A DNA stretch of 64,000 bases, taken from assembly GCF_902652685.1 (NCBI RefSeq), contig NZ_CACRUY010000001.1:124001-188000 (forward strand), read 5' to 3'. Under the pieces are notes generated by a model that was not told the origin of the DNA, ran no database searches, and saw only the letters and a program-made list of their open reading frames with translations. The stretch comes from Mycobacterium sp. Marseille-P9652. Its GTDB lineage: Bacteria; Actinomycetota; Actinomycetes; Mycobacteriales; Mycobacteriaceae. Each line of letters begins with the position of its first letter. Position 1 is the first letter of the stretch. Made by a program: the position numbers and the translations under genes. Shown here piece by piece: positions 27,202 through 37,300 of the stretch.

Positions 27202-27403
27202 GAGCCGACCCGCTGAGCACTCCGTACTGAACCGAAAGCGCTGCCTGCTCCTCGTCCACGCACAAAAGTTGCGGTGAGGCCGATCGACCATGCTCATCAG
27301 CCGGTCGTACTCCGGGTCACCGGGCTTGAGCACCTAACCTTCCAGGGCATACCGCACTTCACCTCGTGACGGCACGACGCCGACGTCGACCACCCGGGTG
27401 ATG

Positions 27404-27649
27404 CTAGTTGCCGCCGACGTCACCACTTGCTTTTCTCTGCCTGAGATCATTAGCGAGACCCTTTATATAGACGCACGTTTCGAGCAACTTCTCCCGACAG
27501 CCTGATGACCACTCCGCGAGCGGCGGGGCGGTCAGGATGCAGTCAATCAGCAGGCCCCGCTTCTCATCGTCGCCCGTTTTCTCTGCCGTGAGGGCCAGGA
27601 GGGCTTGGATCGCCGCGTCTCCGGGGTCCACAACGTCATCGGAAGTCAT
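27404..27649 (-). CDS. Small hypothetical protein downstream of the OGG-fold gene
   Basis: An 81-residue helical protein, MTSDDVVDPGDAAIQALLAL at the start. ATG 27649 follows AAGGTG at good spacing; the longer frame to 27778 overlaps the upstream gene and lacks natural composition. It lies 71 bp after the OGG-fold gene and runs the same way, so it is probably a co-transcribed partner. No family recognised. Confidence 0.5.
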   Translation of the reverse strand: MTSDDVVDPGDAAIQALLALTAEKTGDDEKRGLLIDCILTAPPLAEWSSGCREKLLETCVYIKGLANDLRQRKASGDVGGN

Positions 27650-27720
27650 GTTGGGCACCTTAAGCCTGGGCACCGACACACTGCTGGCTTGCGATGCAAT
27701 GACGTTCTGCGCCTGAAGGA

Positions 27721-28371
27721 TCAACGTCCTCCGATCGCAAACAAGGCGTACTCGACCACTTCTGGCGTCTGCTGCCATGTGGGATCAGACGCCCACCTCT
27801 CGGCCTGCTCGAGGTAACGAAGGTAGTCGGGCTGGCGTACCAAACCGGTCGGCGGCACCGTCCCCGGCGCTATGTCGGGTTCATTGAGTGCGTCGCGGAC
27901 CCGCTTGTCCAGGACGAGCGGTCGTGGCCGGTGATCAGTGGTATAACCGGCGAAATAAAGCAGTTTGGTGCCGAACGACATATTCAGGCCGTCGATCTTG
28001 TGGGTATTGAAGAGCGCGTGCCACCCAGCACCAGCGCCCTCGGTCCGGGTTATGGCGACGATGGACCGGATCTTGTCTTCCGCGCCGTTCGTGCCGAGGA
28101 TTGTCTGGACGCGGTGCGGCCCATAATCCTTCGGTGCGTATCCCCACGCCATCGCCATCATGAATAGGTCGACCGGATCAGCATCAGCCCGGTCGCGAAT
28201 GAAAGAGCGCGCGATTCCGCCCTCAGTTTCGGAATGGGCAGTTAGCTTGGCGTGGGCAGCTTCGTGGCCGCGGAATACTGCCGTCCACCGTTCGGGTGCC
28301 CACCTGACCCGATGCGCGTCGACGTCAGCGACGGTGTAGCGCCGTAGCCGTTCGGGCACACCCTCGTTCAT
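27721..28371 (-). CDS. 8-oxoguanine glycosylase-fold (OGG-like) protein
   Basis: A 216-residue protein matching the family annotated as OGG-fold proteins: MAMAWGYAPKDYGPHRV, then a helical segment with GAGAGW, then GLNMSFGTKLLYFAGY and PLVLDKRV. In base-excision glycosylases a Lys after a helix-hairpin-helix and a later Asp do the chemistry; here Lys in GTKLL and Asp in VLDKRV occupy comparable places (inference). Such proteins occur in prokaryotic defence islands rather than as housekeeping repair enzymes. Start ATG 28371. Confidence 0.7.
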   Translation of the reverse strand: MNEGVPERLRRYTVADVDAHRVRWAPERWTAVFRGHEAAHAKLTAHSETEGGIARSFIRDRADADPVDLFMMAMAWGYAPKDYGPHRVQTILGTNGAEDKIRSIVAITRTEGAGAGWHALFNTHKIDGLNMSFGTKLLYFAGYTTDHRPRPLVLDKRVRDALNEPDIAPGTVPPTGLVRQPDYLRYLEQAERWASDPTWQQTPEVVEYALFAIGGR

Positions 28372-28589
28372 CGCAACCCCCCAGCGCTACGCCGCGAACG
28401 GCTTCAATCGGCCCACGACGGGAGCGACGATACTCAGCCTGGGCGACACGCGCCGGGCAACGCGGTTAGCGGGACCAGCCCAGGAGCTCAACACAGCTGT
28501 GGCGCGGCCAACGACCCTCGCCTTGCAGCAAGTCGATTGGCTCACGCTTGCAGGGCCGTGAACATCCGGCGAGGGGTACCCTTGTCGAC

Positions 28590-30410
28590 GTGCGGCTCGT
28601 CCGGATCTACCTTTCGGGGGGCGGCCCATTGCGGACGATGGAGTTCGAGGCAGGCCCGTTCACGGTCCTGTTCGGAAAAAACAACGCCGGTAAAACCAGC
28701 ATCCTTGAGGGCCTCTACGAAGCGTTTCAACCCTCCGATAAACGGGCGGTCCGCAGGAGAATGTACGTCCCAGGACACCCTCAATACGGCTATGCCGCCC
28801 CACCTCGCTGCGACCTATACGTTGAGTTGGAGCAGGGCGTTCCATTCGACGACGAGGTTTGTGCGGCAGTCGGCGAGAAGACAACTACGCCTCCACCCCG
28901 GTATGTCGCGTTTAACGAGGACGGCCTTTTCCCAGGCGGCCCCCTCGGGTATCGGGACCAATACGGCTGGCCGAGCCGGGAACATCCGGGGCGTGAGCAC
29001 ACCATCGCAGGTCCGCTCCCGCACGTGCTGTTTCTCGACTGGGATGTCGAAGACTTGAACACCCGCGTCGAGGACGCGATCGCCGATCTCGCTACGTATG
29101 ACAGTGTCGGTATGCGCGCGGCTGGCATAGCCCCCGACTGGCCATGGCTTCAGCGCATCGAGCTCAAACGACGGTCTGTGGTGGAAATCAAAGGGGCCAG
29201 AACGGAATTGGAGAGAGATTCTGTTGTCTGGCGCGTGTCCCCCGCAGTGCAGCGCAAGCTCGATCAGCTCAACTCGTTAGCGACAGATTTGCTCCCGGAT
29301 TTCGTCCACGAGCCGATCTCTGTTCAGGTCCTAGAGCCCAGGCGCTGGGGAGTCTCTACCAAGGTCGGCCTCTACTACGGCGACTACCCAAGGTCGGTCG
29401 AAGTTGATGCGGCGGGTCACGCGGCGGCACGTTGGGCCGCGGCTTCGTTGCAACTAGCGCTGCACCTAATGGCGGAGTACCCCGACATCACCAGGCTGGA
29501 AGACCTGGGAGTCCGGGGGTTCTCAGGACATATCTTGTTGATCGACGAGCCGGAGGCACATCTGCATCCTTCTGGTGCGGCCAGCATTGTCCGTTGGTGC
29601 CAGCGAATGGTTGTTCATGGCTTCACGATCGTGGCGGCATCACATCATGAGGAGTTCCTCCGAGCACCAACCGATGAGGTGACACTGGTACACGTCACGA
29701 GACCGAGTGTGGACGGCGACGTCTACACGAAGGCTCGCACATTGGACTCCTCGATGACCATTCACCTTCAACAGTTGGCCGCTGACGTCGGTATGCACCC
29801 TGCGCACGTGCTGGCGCTGCGCCGAGCGATCTTGTTCGTTGAGGGACCGCTCGACGAGGCAGTCTTGGATGAGTACGGCGGCCTAGAACTGGATGCCGCA
29901 GGCGTGAAGGTCATCCCAATACATGGCACGAAGAATCTCGAGGGCCTGGTTTCCGCTGAACTGGCGACGCAGCTAGGGATCAAGATCGGCGTCCTCACTG
30001 ATGCCACCGACCCAACCACCATCTCGCAACGATCGAGACGGAAGTGGTCTTCCGAAGAACGAAAAGTTGTCAGGCTAATTGAGATGGCCAAGGAGAGAGG
30101 CTTACCCCCACCGATGATGTTTGGGGTCCCCGAGGCCGATCTTCTCTTCGCCCTGCCCGTCGACGCAATCCGCGAGTACCTGCAGGGTCCGTTTCCCGGC
30201 TGGAAGGAGCTTTTAGCGGAATGTCGTGAGGCGTTGGGCAAGGGGCCGTCAGACTCTGTCGACTGGAAGTCCTATGCGCTCGAACGTTACCGGCTGCCGA
30301 TCACTACGGCGGGCGGAGTGAGGGATATCGTCCGCACTCTCGACCTTAACAAGGTGCCACTTACATCAATCCGCCGAGTAATAGGCGAAGTTGTGAACTG
30401 GGCTAAATGA
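28590..30410 (+). CDS. OLD-like ATPase with TOPRIM-type C-terminus
   Basis: A 606-residue protein. Walker A GKNNAGKTS lies near residue 30 and Walker B ILLIDEPEAHLHP near 320, with ASHHEEFL afterward: an ABC-type ATPase of the OLD/RecF class. The C-terminal part has FVEGPLDEAVLD (near 415) and VLTDATDP (near 470), which look like the Glu and Asp motifs of a TOPRIM nuclease, although the usual DxD is only partly present. OLD proteins cut DNA and exclude phages. GTG 28590 is chosen because MRLVRIYLSGGG is the expected N-terminal strand. It is divergent from the OGG-fold gene, with 218 bp between the two starts. Confidence 0.78.
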   Translation: MRLVRIYLSGGGPLRTMEFEAGPFTVLFGKNNAGKTSILEGLYEAFQPSDKRAVRRRMYVPGHPQYGYAAPPRCDLYVELEQGVPFDDEVCAAVGEKTTTPPPRYVAFNEDGLFPGGPLGYRDQYGWPSREHPGREHTIAGPLPHVLFLDWDVEDLNTRVEDAIADLATYDSVGMRAAGIAPDWPWLQRIELKRRSVVEIKGARTELERDSVVWRVSPAVQRKLDQLNSLATDLLPDFVHEPISVQVLEPRRWGVSTKVGLYYGDYPRSVEVDAAGHAAARWAAASLQLALHLMAEYPDITRLEDLGVRGFSGHILLIDEPEAHLHPSGAASIVRWCQRMVVHGFTIVAASHHEEFLRAPTDEVTLVHVTRPSVDGDVYTKARTLDSSMTIHLQQLAADVGMHPAHVLALRRAILFVEGPLDEAVLDEYGGLELDAAGVKVIPIHGTKNLEGLVSAELATQLGIKIGVLTDATDPTTISQRSRRKWSSEERKVVRLIEMAKERGLPPPMMFGVPEADLLFALPVDAIREYLQGPFPGWKELLAECREALGKGPSDSVDWKSYALERYRLPITTAGGVRDIVRTLDLNKVPLTSIRRVIGEVVNWAK

Positions 30411-30428
30411 TCCGGCTCGCCTGAGCTT

Positions 30429-31019
30429 TCAGCGCCATGCTGATACCGACCCCTGCTGCTTCAAGACCTTGAGGGTCCTGAACAGGGTGCTCCGGCTGAT
30501 GCCAAACATGGTGGTTAACTCACTCACCGGCTCGCCTTGTTGGTAGAGGCGCAGAAGCCGCTTCTGTTGGGCCACATCGAGCTTCATGGGCTTGGTGGCC
30601 GCCAGGCCCCGGGCGAGCCGGGCCTCGCGGGAGGCGGCGCGGCGCTCCTTGCCGAGTTCGAGTTCCAGTTCTGCGATGGTGGCCATGATGCTGGTGACTG
30701 CGCGCCCCGTCGGTGTGCTCGTGTCGACCCCCTCACGCAGCGAGCGGACGTGGACCCCGCGAGTGGTCAGCTCGTGCAGTGCGGTCGCGACTTCCCGAAC
30801 CGACCGTCCCAGCCGGTCCACGGCGAACACCACGAGGTGATCACCTTCGCGCAGCCAGCCCATGCACTCGCTCCAGCCCGGCCGGTTGCTGCCGGCGCGG
30901 CCGGATGCGGTGTCGGTGAAGACGCGGTCCGGTCTGATGCCTGCAGCAGCGATGGCGTCGTGCTGCTGGTCGACGGATTGCTGCCCGGTGGACACCCGGA
31001 GGTACGCGGCGGTGCTCAT
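30429..31019 (-). CDS. Small serine recombinase (resolvase/invertase)
   Basis: A 196-residue resolvase. The catalytic Ser is in YLRVSTGQQS near the N-terminus; VVFAVDRLGRSVREV and ATIAELELELGKERR are the other signature blocks; the C-terminus (ELTTMFGISRSTLFRTL) is the helix-turn-helix. ATG 31019 gives the usual MSTAAYLRVS start. It is much shorter than the integrase at 46445-47947 and has its own family. It may resolve multimers of the excised element, invert a segment, or be left from an older insertion. Confidence 0.85.
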   Translation of the reverse strand: MSTAAYLRVSTGQQSVDQQHDAIAAAGIRPDRVFTDTASGRAGSNRPGWSECMGWLREGDHLVVFAVDRLGRSVREVATALHELTTRGVHVRSLREGVDTSTPTGRAVTSIMATIAELELELGKERRAASREARLARGLAATKPMKLDVAQQKRLLRLYQQGEPVSELTTMFGISRSTLFRTLKVLKQQGSVSAWR

Positions 31020-31201
31020 GGTCACAATTAACCACCGGAGCCCGACATTTAGTTCGATGTCAGATCCTGACGAAGTCGGACTCCCGTTGTGACACCAGGA
31101 AATCGGACTTAGCGACCTGCACCAATCCTGCGCCCGAGGTCGTGGCGGCTTGGTCGCAGATCTTTAGATCTGAGACGTCGAGCTGATTGAAGTGTTCCTG
31201 G

Positions 31202-31681
31202 TCATGCGTTCTCCTCGTTGCTGTTGTGCAGATCCTTCACGGTGCCGATGAACACGTCGGTGATCTCAGGTAGCCGGGACACCAAGTCCCACAGCGGCTT
31301 ATCAGTCTCGTACCGCACGGCGGCGTTTTCCTGGTCCCACTGCTGCTTCCACGCTGCATAACCAGGCAGGTCATCGGGATCGGAGCTGTAGTCCAGCGGG
31401 TCAATCCCATCGGGATGCTTCGGCCGGATTATGTAGAAGCGTGCTAATCGTCCAGTGTGGCGGTGGTACGCCACCACGTTGATCTTGAGCTCGCTTGGCA
31501 AGTCGCTGCGCATCTGTACGCGGCCCAGAAGCTGCCACTCGTCCAAGTCTGGCACCTGTAGGCAGGTGCCCTCGGTCAGCGTGATGGCCATCCGTCCATC
31601 GGAGTGCACGTGCGCAATCACCTGGTCAGGGCTGCTGGGGCCGTAGCCGGGGCGAAGTGGTGGGGTCGGCGTGATGCTCAT
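31202..31681 (-). CDS. Hypothetical protein after the restriction operon
   Basis: A 159-residue protein starting MSITPTPPLRPGYG with AAGGAAAG upstream of ATG 31681. The middle is beta-rich (RMAITLTEGTCLQVPD, KINVVAYHRHTGRLARFYII) and the end is acidic. It overlaps the end of the preceding small gene by 56 bp in another frame. The pair follow the restriction operon on the same strand. No family recognised; it could be a regulator or an accessory protein. Confidence 0.5.
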   Translation of the reverse strand: MSITPTPPLRPGYGPSSPDQVIAHVHSDGRMAITLTEGTCLQVPDLDEWQLLGRVQMRSDLPSELKINVVAYHRHTGRLARFYIIRPKHPDGIDPLDYSSDPDDLPGYAAWKQQWDQENAAVRYETDKPLWDLVSRLPEITDVFIGTVKDLHNSNEENA

Positions 31682-31901
31682 GCGTGCTTTCCTTCAATGT
31701 GCGATTTAGGGACGTTGCCAGCGCCTGAGCCTCTGGTCTCGTTTCTTTTAAATGCGAGACAGCCACTCGGTTTAACTGCTCCACCGCAGCTCTGCCGGCG
31801 CAGTCGCGACAGTCGTTGCTCTCGCGTACGGCGAGCTGCGCGTCGTGCGCTGCTTTGAACCCCGGCGTGACGCGCCACGCGGACGGCAGCTCCAAGCTCA
31901 C
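31626..31901 (-). CDS. Small hypothetical protein downstream of the methyltransferase-like gene
   Basis: A 91-residue frame starting at GTG 31901, nine bases after the stop of the methyltransferase-like gene. The product MSLELPSAWRVTPGFKAAH is followed by CRDCAGRAAVEQLNRVAV and looks like a natural helical protein with one Cys pair. No strong ribosome binding site; translation may be coupled to the upstream gene. An alternative frame over the same bases (31678-31914) is Arg-rich and judged a shadow. Confidence 0.45.
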   Translation of the reverse strand: MSLELPSAWRVTPGFKAAHDAQLAVRESNDCRDCAGRAAVEQLNRVAVSHLKETRPEAQALATSLNRTLKESTHEHHADPTTSPRLRPQQP

Positions 31902-31910
31902 GCAGTCTCA

Positions 31911-34382
31911 TCACCTCGACGCCAGTGCCCCAAACTCCGCGCGGAAACTCTCCAGGTCGGCCTGCACTTCGCTCTCCGGTCCGTGCTGGTAGCTGACCAT
32001 TCGGACGTTGGTCCCTTCAGTCCGGTTATAGAAGTAGGTCGTGTACTGGGCGTTGCGCGGAGCGGTACGAAGCTGTACGAACCGCCCGAGGCGCAATGGC
32101 GACTGCGATCCATCTCTCACCAGGTATAGCTCGCCGTCGATCATGGGCTCGCCGACGCTGAAGTCCTGTGTGCGGAACGGGGAGCGGGTGCCGACGGCGA
32201 CCTCCGCCTGCTGCACGTAGCCGTCCTGTGTGCGCTTGGCGCTTCCTGCGCGGACAAGCAGGAGCTGCGTCCAGACGTTCCCGAGGAGCTGGCGAAGGTT
32301 AGTGAGGTCCGAGACGAGGGATGCGACCTGCGCTTCCCATTCGTCCCTAGACGTGAAGCCGGTGTGCCCACTCCACCGGTTACGCTTGGTGTTCAGCTCC
32401 TTGAACTTAATGACGACGTCTTTGGAGATCAGGCGTTCTATTCCGGTCTGGCTGAGGTCGCCGAACGCATTGCGGACGCGAGCGACGTTGTCTGGGTCGT
32501 TACTCTCGAGCGCGCGACGGAGTTCCTTCGATGTCTTCTCGACGATGACCACCCAGGTCCCGAACGAGGCCCGTTCGATACCCAAATGTTGTTCTCGCAG
32601 AGTCTGACTGATCGCTGCTTCGACGTCCCTGCTGCTGCCCGGATCGCAGCGAGTCGCGGAAAGCAGCACCGTTGCATGGAAGGCCACAATGGCCTCCCAC
32701 GCGTGGAGGTACGCACGCTGCTGGTCGCCAGGCGAAGTGGCGGTTTCAGCAGTCCAAAGCGCCGAGGCGATGGGGAAGGGCAGCTGGTCGAGCCAGGTAC
32801 TCAAAGAGTCATCGAAAGCAGTCGCGATCCTGCTGACCACGTCTGCCGCGCTGTCGGGAGCTGCCCAAATACTCTCTCGTTGGCGGTTCAGTTCGGCGTG
32901 ATAAGAGCCGAGCCTTTCGTCCGCCGCCGCGAGTGCGAGCTGTGTGCTGCGCGCGGGCACGGGGATGATGAGCTCGTCGGCCCAGCACATCAGGGATTTT
33001 GGGTCGGAGCTCAGCGCCGCGTGGAGTCGGATGGCGACGCCTTGCTCTGAGTTGAGCCATGCCGCCAGGAAAGTCGGCTCGACCACGTTGACATCGAGGT
33101 GAATCGAAAGCACTCGGCCAGAGGACTCCTTACCAACAGGTCCCGCGGAAACCTTGCCGCTGCGAGTCGTCGGAATGAACACTTGCCCGTCGACGGCAGC
33201 GGTCGAGTGAGTGGCCGATTGAGGCTCTCTGGTGAGGAGTTGGCTCAGACGCCGGCTGGCCCATCCGTTTGCATCTATGTCTTTCAGGAGGTCGCGCGAG
33301 TCGTCGCCGAAGAAGGGGCTGGGGTCAAGGTCGACGATGCTGGTCGGCTCGGTGTCGACGGAAATGGCGGAATCTGCCCCGTAGCGAGATTCCAGTAGCC
33401 GCTCGTCGATCGCCGTGTTGCCGTAGGTCGTGAGACGCCACGAGAGTCGGTGCCCGTCGCTGGACTCTCGTGTAAGCGAAGCTTCCCTGCGGATGAACTG
33501 CCCAACTCCGATCGTGCGGTTGCGGGGTCCGGACTTTCCGGTCCTAAGTCCTGCCTCGAGCTCCCGGAATGCGGACGCAGGGATCGCTCGATCAAGGCGG
33601 CTGGTCGTGAACTGCGTCTGCAGGTCGGCGATCGCCACCTTGCCACGTCCAGCTCCGTCGGCGCTGTTCGTAAAGGTCAGGAGGTACACGGTGGTGTTCG
33701 GTGCCAGCCTCTCGGGCAGCCGTGTTACTGACTCGAGCAGCTCGGCTTCGACGATCCCCTGCCGCACGGCGCCAGTGTCACCTCCCGCGCTCAACGCTTT
33801 GGGAGTGACCAGAGCCGCGACCCGCCCACCTCCCTGGGCTGCCGGTCGCAGCTTCTCCAACGCCAATGATATGAAAAGCCAAGTGGGGTCGGACTGTTGC
33901 GGTAGGCCGAACCGGAACGCACCTGATTCTCGACGAGATTCCACAGCCGGCGCTGAAAGCATCCACCCCATGTCCCACTGCGGATCGACGATCACCAAAT
34001 CGGCTTCGAAATCCGCGAACTCGTCGTTCACGAGAGTATTTCCGACGGCCAGCTCAGCATCTGGCACGGCTTCGAAGCGACGTCGGCTGGCCAACACTGC
34101 CCACTCATTGATGTCCTGGCCGCGATATCGGACACGTATCCCGGCTGATTGGAGCGCGTCGACCAGCACAAATCCCGCGAACCCGGAGCCCGCTGCGGGA
34201 TCCCAGATGTTGACGGACGCGATACTTGGGTCCAAGCGAGCGAGACACCCAACCGCAAGCGCTCGGGCCAACGACAAACTCGTGGTTAGCCCGTGGGCCA
34301 TCAAATCGCGGTCACGGTCGGAATTCCTGTCACTCTTGGGCTCTTCGAGAACGGCTCGAAGAGCCGGATGCGCATCCCTCAT
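31911..34382 (-). CDS. N6-adenine methyltransferase-like protein with altered catalytic motif
   Basis: An 823-residue protein. The N-terminal third has a Rossmann methyltransferase: AdoMet motif DPAAGSGFAG (near residue 60) and, at the catalytic position, VDPQWDMGW (near 131) where active N6-adenine enzymes have N/D-P-P-Y/F. The second Pro and the aromatic are replaced, so activity is doubtful. The middle resembles a target-recognition part (HLDVNVVEPTFLAAWL, IIPVPARSTQLA); the last 350 residues are helical and unrecognised. ATG 34382 overlaps the hsdR stop (ATGA), so it is translated with hsdR. It may be a specificity or sensor subunit rather than a modification enzyme. Confidence 0.75.
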   Translation of the reverse strand: MRDAHPALRAVLEEPKSDRNSDRDRDLMAHGLTTSLSLARALAVGCLARLDPSIASVNIWDPAAGSGFAGFVLVDALQSAGIRVRYRGQDINEWAVLASRRRFEAVPDAELAVGNTLVNDEFADFEADLVIVDPQWDMGWMLSAPAVESRRESGAFRFGLPQQSDPTWLFISLALEKLRPAAQGGGRVAALVTPKALSAGGDTGAVRQGIVEAELLESVTRLPERLAPNTTVYLLTFTNSADGAGRGKVAIADLQTQFTTSRLDRAIPASAFRELEAGLRTGKSGPRNRTIGVGQFIRREASLTRESSDGHRLSWRLTTYGNTAIDERLLESRYGADSAISVDTEPTSIVDLDPSPFFGDDSRDLLKDIDANGWASRRLSQLLTREPQSATHSTAAVDGQVFIPTTRSGKVSAGPVGKESSGRVLSIHLDVNVVEPTFLAAWLNSEQGVAIRLHAALSSDPKSLMCWADELIIPVPARSTQLALAAADERLGSYHAELNRQRESIWAAPDSAADVVSRIATAFDDSLSTWLDQLPFPIASALWTAETATSPGDQQRAYLHAWEAIVAFHATVLLSATRCDPGSSRDVEAAISQTLREQHLGIERASFGTWVVIVEKTSKELRRALESNDPDNVARVRNAFGDLSQTGIERLISKDVVIKFKELNTKRNRWSGHTGFTSRDEWEAQVASLVSDLTNLRQLLGNVWTQLLLVRAGSAKRTQDGYVQQAEVAVGTRSPFRTQDFSVGEPMIDGELYLVRDGSQSPLRLGRFVQLRTAPRNAQYTTYFYNRTEGTNVRMVSYQHGPESEVQADLESFRAEFGALASR

Positions 34383-37300
34383 TGCAGCCCCACCTTGCCA
34401 GCTTGGTCCGCGACCACCTGGTGGAACCATTTGGCGATGTCGGTGATCAGGTGTGCCCGTCCTGGTGCGTTGGTGAAGAAGTAGTCGCTCATCTTCTCGT
34501 GCGCGCCTTGGTTGTCGGCGACCGCGCCTGTCACGGCGTCGTCGAAGTCGGGAGACTCGACGAATTGCTTGGCGGAGTTGACTTTCGCCTGCTGCACGAG
34601 CGCATGGTCGTCGAGCAAGGTTCGCAATAGCGCTTCAAGGAAAGAAACCTTTTGCGGCTCGGTGAAGTCCTCAGACCCGAAGAGGTCGTTGAGCCGGTCG
34701 AGCACTTGTTGGAAGGCGACCATCTTGGGGTCACGCTTCTCGCCGGACCCCGCGGCGGTGATGCCGGACAGCCCGACCCGCATGCCAAGGCTGATGTCGA
34801 TCCGTCCCCGGTCGATCTGCTTGACCTGCTTTAGCACGACGTCGGACAGGTCGATGGGTGCGGTGTAGTTGTCGGGCTGGATCACCCGCTCGAGGTTTCG
34901 GAGGTAGATCTGCTTCTTCTCCAGGGCCGGGTCGCCGTAGTCGATGATCTGCGACATGAAGTCGTAGAGGCGCACGAAGGATCCGACGTCCTTGCGGAAC
35001 ATGTCCAGCTCGGCCAACGCGGCCTTGTCGCCCTCGCCGCCGTTGTCGATCAGGGCGGCTTGGTAGCGTTCGGCGAAACGCTTCTTGCCGGGGTCGACCG
35101 CCGCGGCGAGCGCGTTGTTGCCTTTGTTGGTCACGAACGCCTTTGCGCACTGGTCGATCTCGGCTTCGGTGTAGATGCCGGCCGTGTCGAGTTTCGCGGC
35201 CAGATCGTGCACCAGGTTCGGGTCCGTCTCAGTCTCCAGGAACGCGTCGGTGAAGTACGGCTCGAACGCCTTGCGGATCTCCTCGGGCTCGTTGACGAAG
35301 TCGACGACCTGTGTCATCGTCGCGGTCTTCTGGACGCCCGATGGGGTGCGGTAGGTGCGGTTGAGCCGCGACAAGGTCTGGACTGCGGTGACGCCGGACA
35401 GGATACGGTCGACGTACATCGCGCACAGCAGCGGCTGATCGAACCCCGTCTGGAACTTATTGGCGACGATCATCACCTTGTACTGGTCGCCCCGAAACGA
35501 GGTACGGAGATCGTGCACGCCCGGGTTCATCGTGGATTCGGTGAAATCGTCGGGACCCGACTCGGGGTCGTGCACCGTGCCGGAGAATGCGACGAGGGTG
35601 CCGTAGCCGTAGCCCTTTTGGGCGATGAACGCGTCGATCGCGAGCTTGTAGCGCACCGCGGCCTTGCGAGAGTCGGTGACGACCATCGCCTTGGCATGCC
35701 CGTCGAGCAGGTGCGCCACGTTCTCGCGGAAGTGTTCGACGATGATCGCGGCTTTCTGGGTAATCGTCTGCGGGTTGAGTTTGACCCACCGCATCACCTC
35801 TTTGGTGGCCTGGGCCTGATCGACCTCGCCCCCGGCGGCGTTCTGCCCGACCTGGAAGGCCAACTTGAACGAGTGGTATCCGGTCAGCACGTCGAGGATG
35901 TATCCCTCCTCGATGGCCTGCTTCATCGTGTAGACGTGGAACGGCAGCGGCGCCTCGTCGGGAGTCGGCTTGCGGCCGAACAGTTCCAGCGTTTTGGCCT
36001 TCGGGGTGGCGGTGAACGCGAAGTAGGAGATGTTGGCCGACTCGGCACGCTCGGTTGCCTCGGCGGCCAGCACTGCCTCGACGTCGATCTCGCCGCCTTC
36101 TTCCATCTCCCTGAGCTCCTCGGCGGTCAGCACGGCCTTCAACTTGCCCGCAATCTGCCCGGACTGCGACGAGTGAGCTTCGTCGGCGATGACGGCGAAG
36201 GTTTTGCCCTTAAGTCCCTTGTTCTTTCGAATCTCTGCCATGGCGAAGGGGAACGTCTGGATGGTCACGACGATGATCAGCTTGCCCTCGATCAACGCTT
36301 TGGCCAGCAGCCCGGACTTCGACTTCGATTCGCCGCCCGCCTTCGCGTCCTCGTCGCGGTCGATCGCGACCACGATGCCCTGGTCGTTGTCGATCTGCTT
36401 GATCGCGTCCTGCAGCTGGGCGTCAAGCACATTGCGGTCGGTCACCACGATGACCGAGTCAAACACCTTGTGGTTGTTGACCTGCAGGCGTGCCATTCGG
36501 TGGGCGGTCCAGGCGATCGAGTCGGTTTTGCCCGAGCCGGCCGAATGTTGGACCAGGTAGCGCTTGCCGACTCCCTCGGCGGTGACCGCGGCGGTGAGTT
36601 CGGTGACCGCCTCCCACTGGTGAAAGCGCGGAAAGCGCAGCGACGACGACTTGGTGGTCTTGCCGCTGATCGGGTCGGTGCTCGACTCGTGCTTGATGTA
36701 CATCAGTCGGCCCAGGATGTTCAGCCAGGCGTCGCGCTGCAGGACCCGCTCCCATAGGTACGCGGATTTCGAGCCGTTGGGGTTGAGCGGGTTCCCGGCG
36801 CCGCCGTCTTCGGCACCGCGGTTGAACGGCAGGAAATGTGTTGTGTCATCGGAGAGTTTGGTGGTCATCCAGACCTCGTCGTTGGACACCGCGAAATGCA
36901 CCAGCGCGCGGGCACCGGAGACGAACAGCGGCTGCACCGCCCCGGTGGCGGGATCCTTCGGCAGCCGGGAAGTCTTGTACTGGGTGATTGCTTCGGAGAC
37001 AGTTTGGGTGAAGTACGTCTTCAGCTCCGCGGTCGCCACCGGTAGCCCGTTCACGAAAAACACTAGGTCCACCGAGCGCCGATCGGCGGTGGAGAAGTGC
37101 ACTTGGCGCACGACCCGCACCCGCACCGCCGCGTAGTGGGCGTTGCGTTTCTCATTCAGCGTGGATTCGGGCTTGAATACACACATTTGGAACTTGGCGG
37201 CCAGGTGCGAAAAGCCCTTCCGGAGCAGGCTTAGGGTGCCGCCACCGTTGTCGAGCGGGGTGTCAAGAACTTTCGCAATTCGGTCGAACAGCTGTGCCTG

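Noticed and set aside
31678-31914. Leftward Arg-rich frame MMRLRELGAAVRV
   Set aside because: It competes with the 31626-31901 frame, which has a more natural composition and follows the upstream stop closely.
35060-36757. Long rightward frame opposite hsdR
   Set aside because: Antisense of helicase motifs; no natural start or domain.
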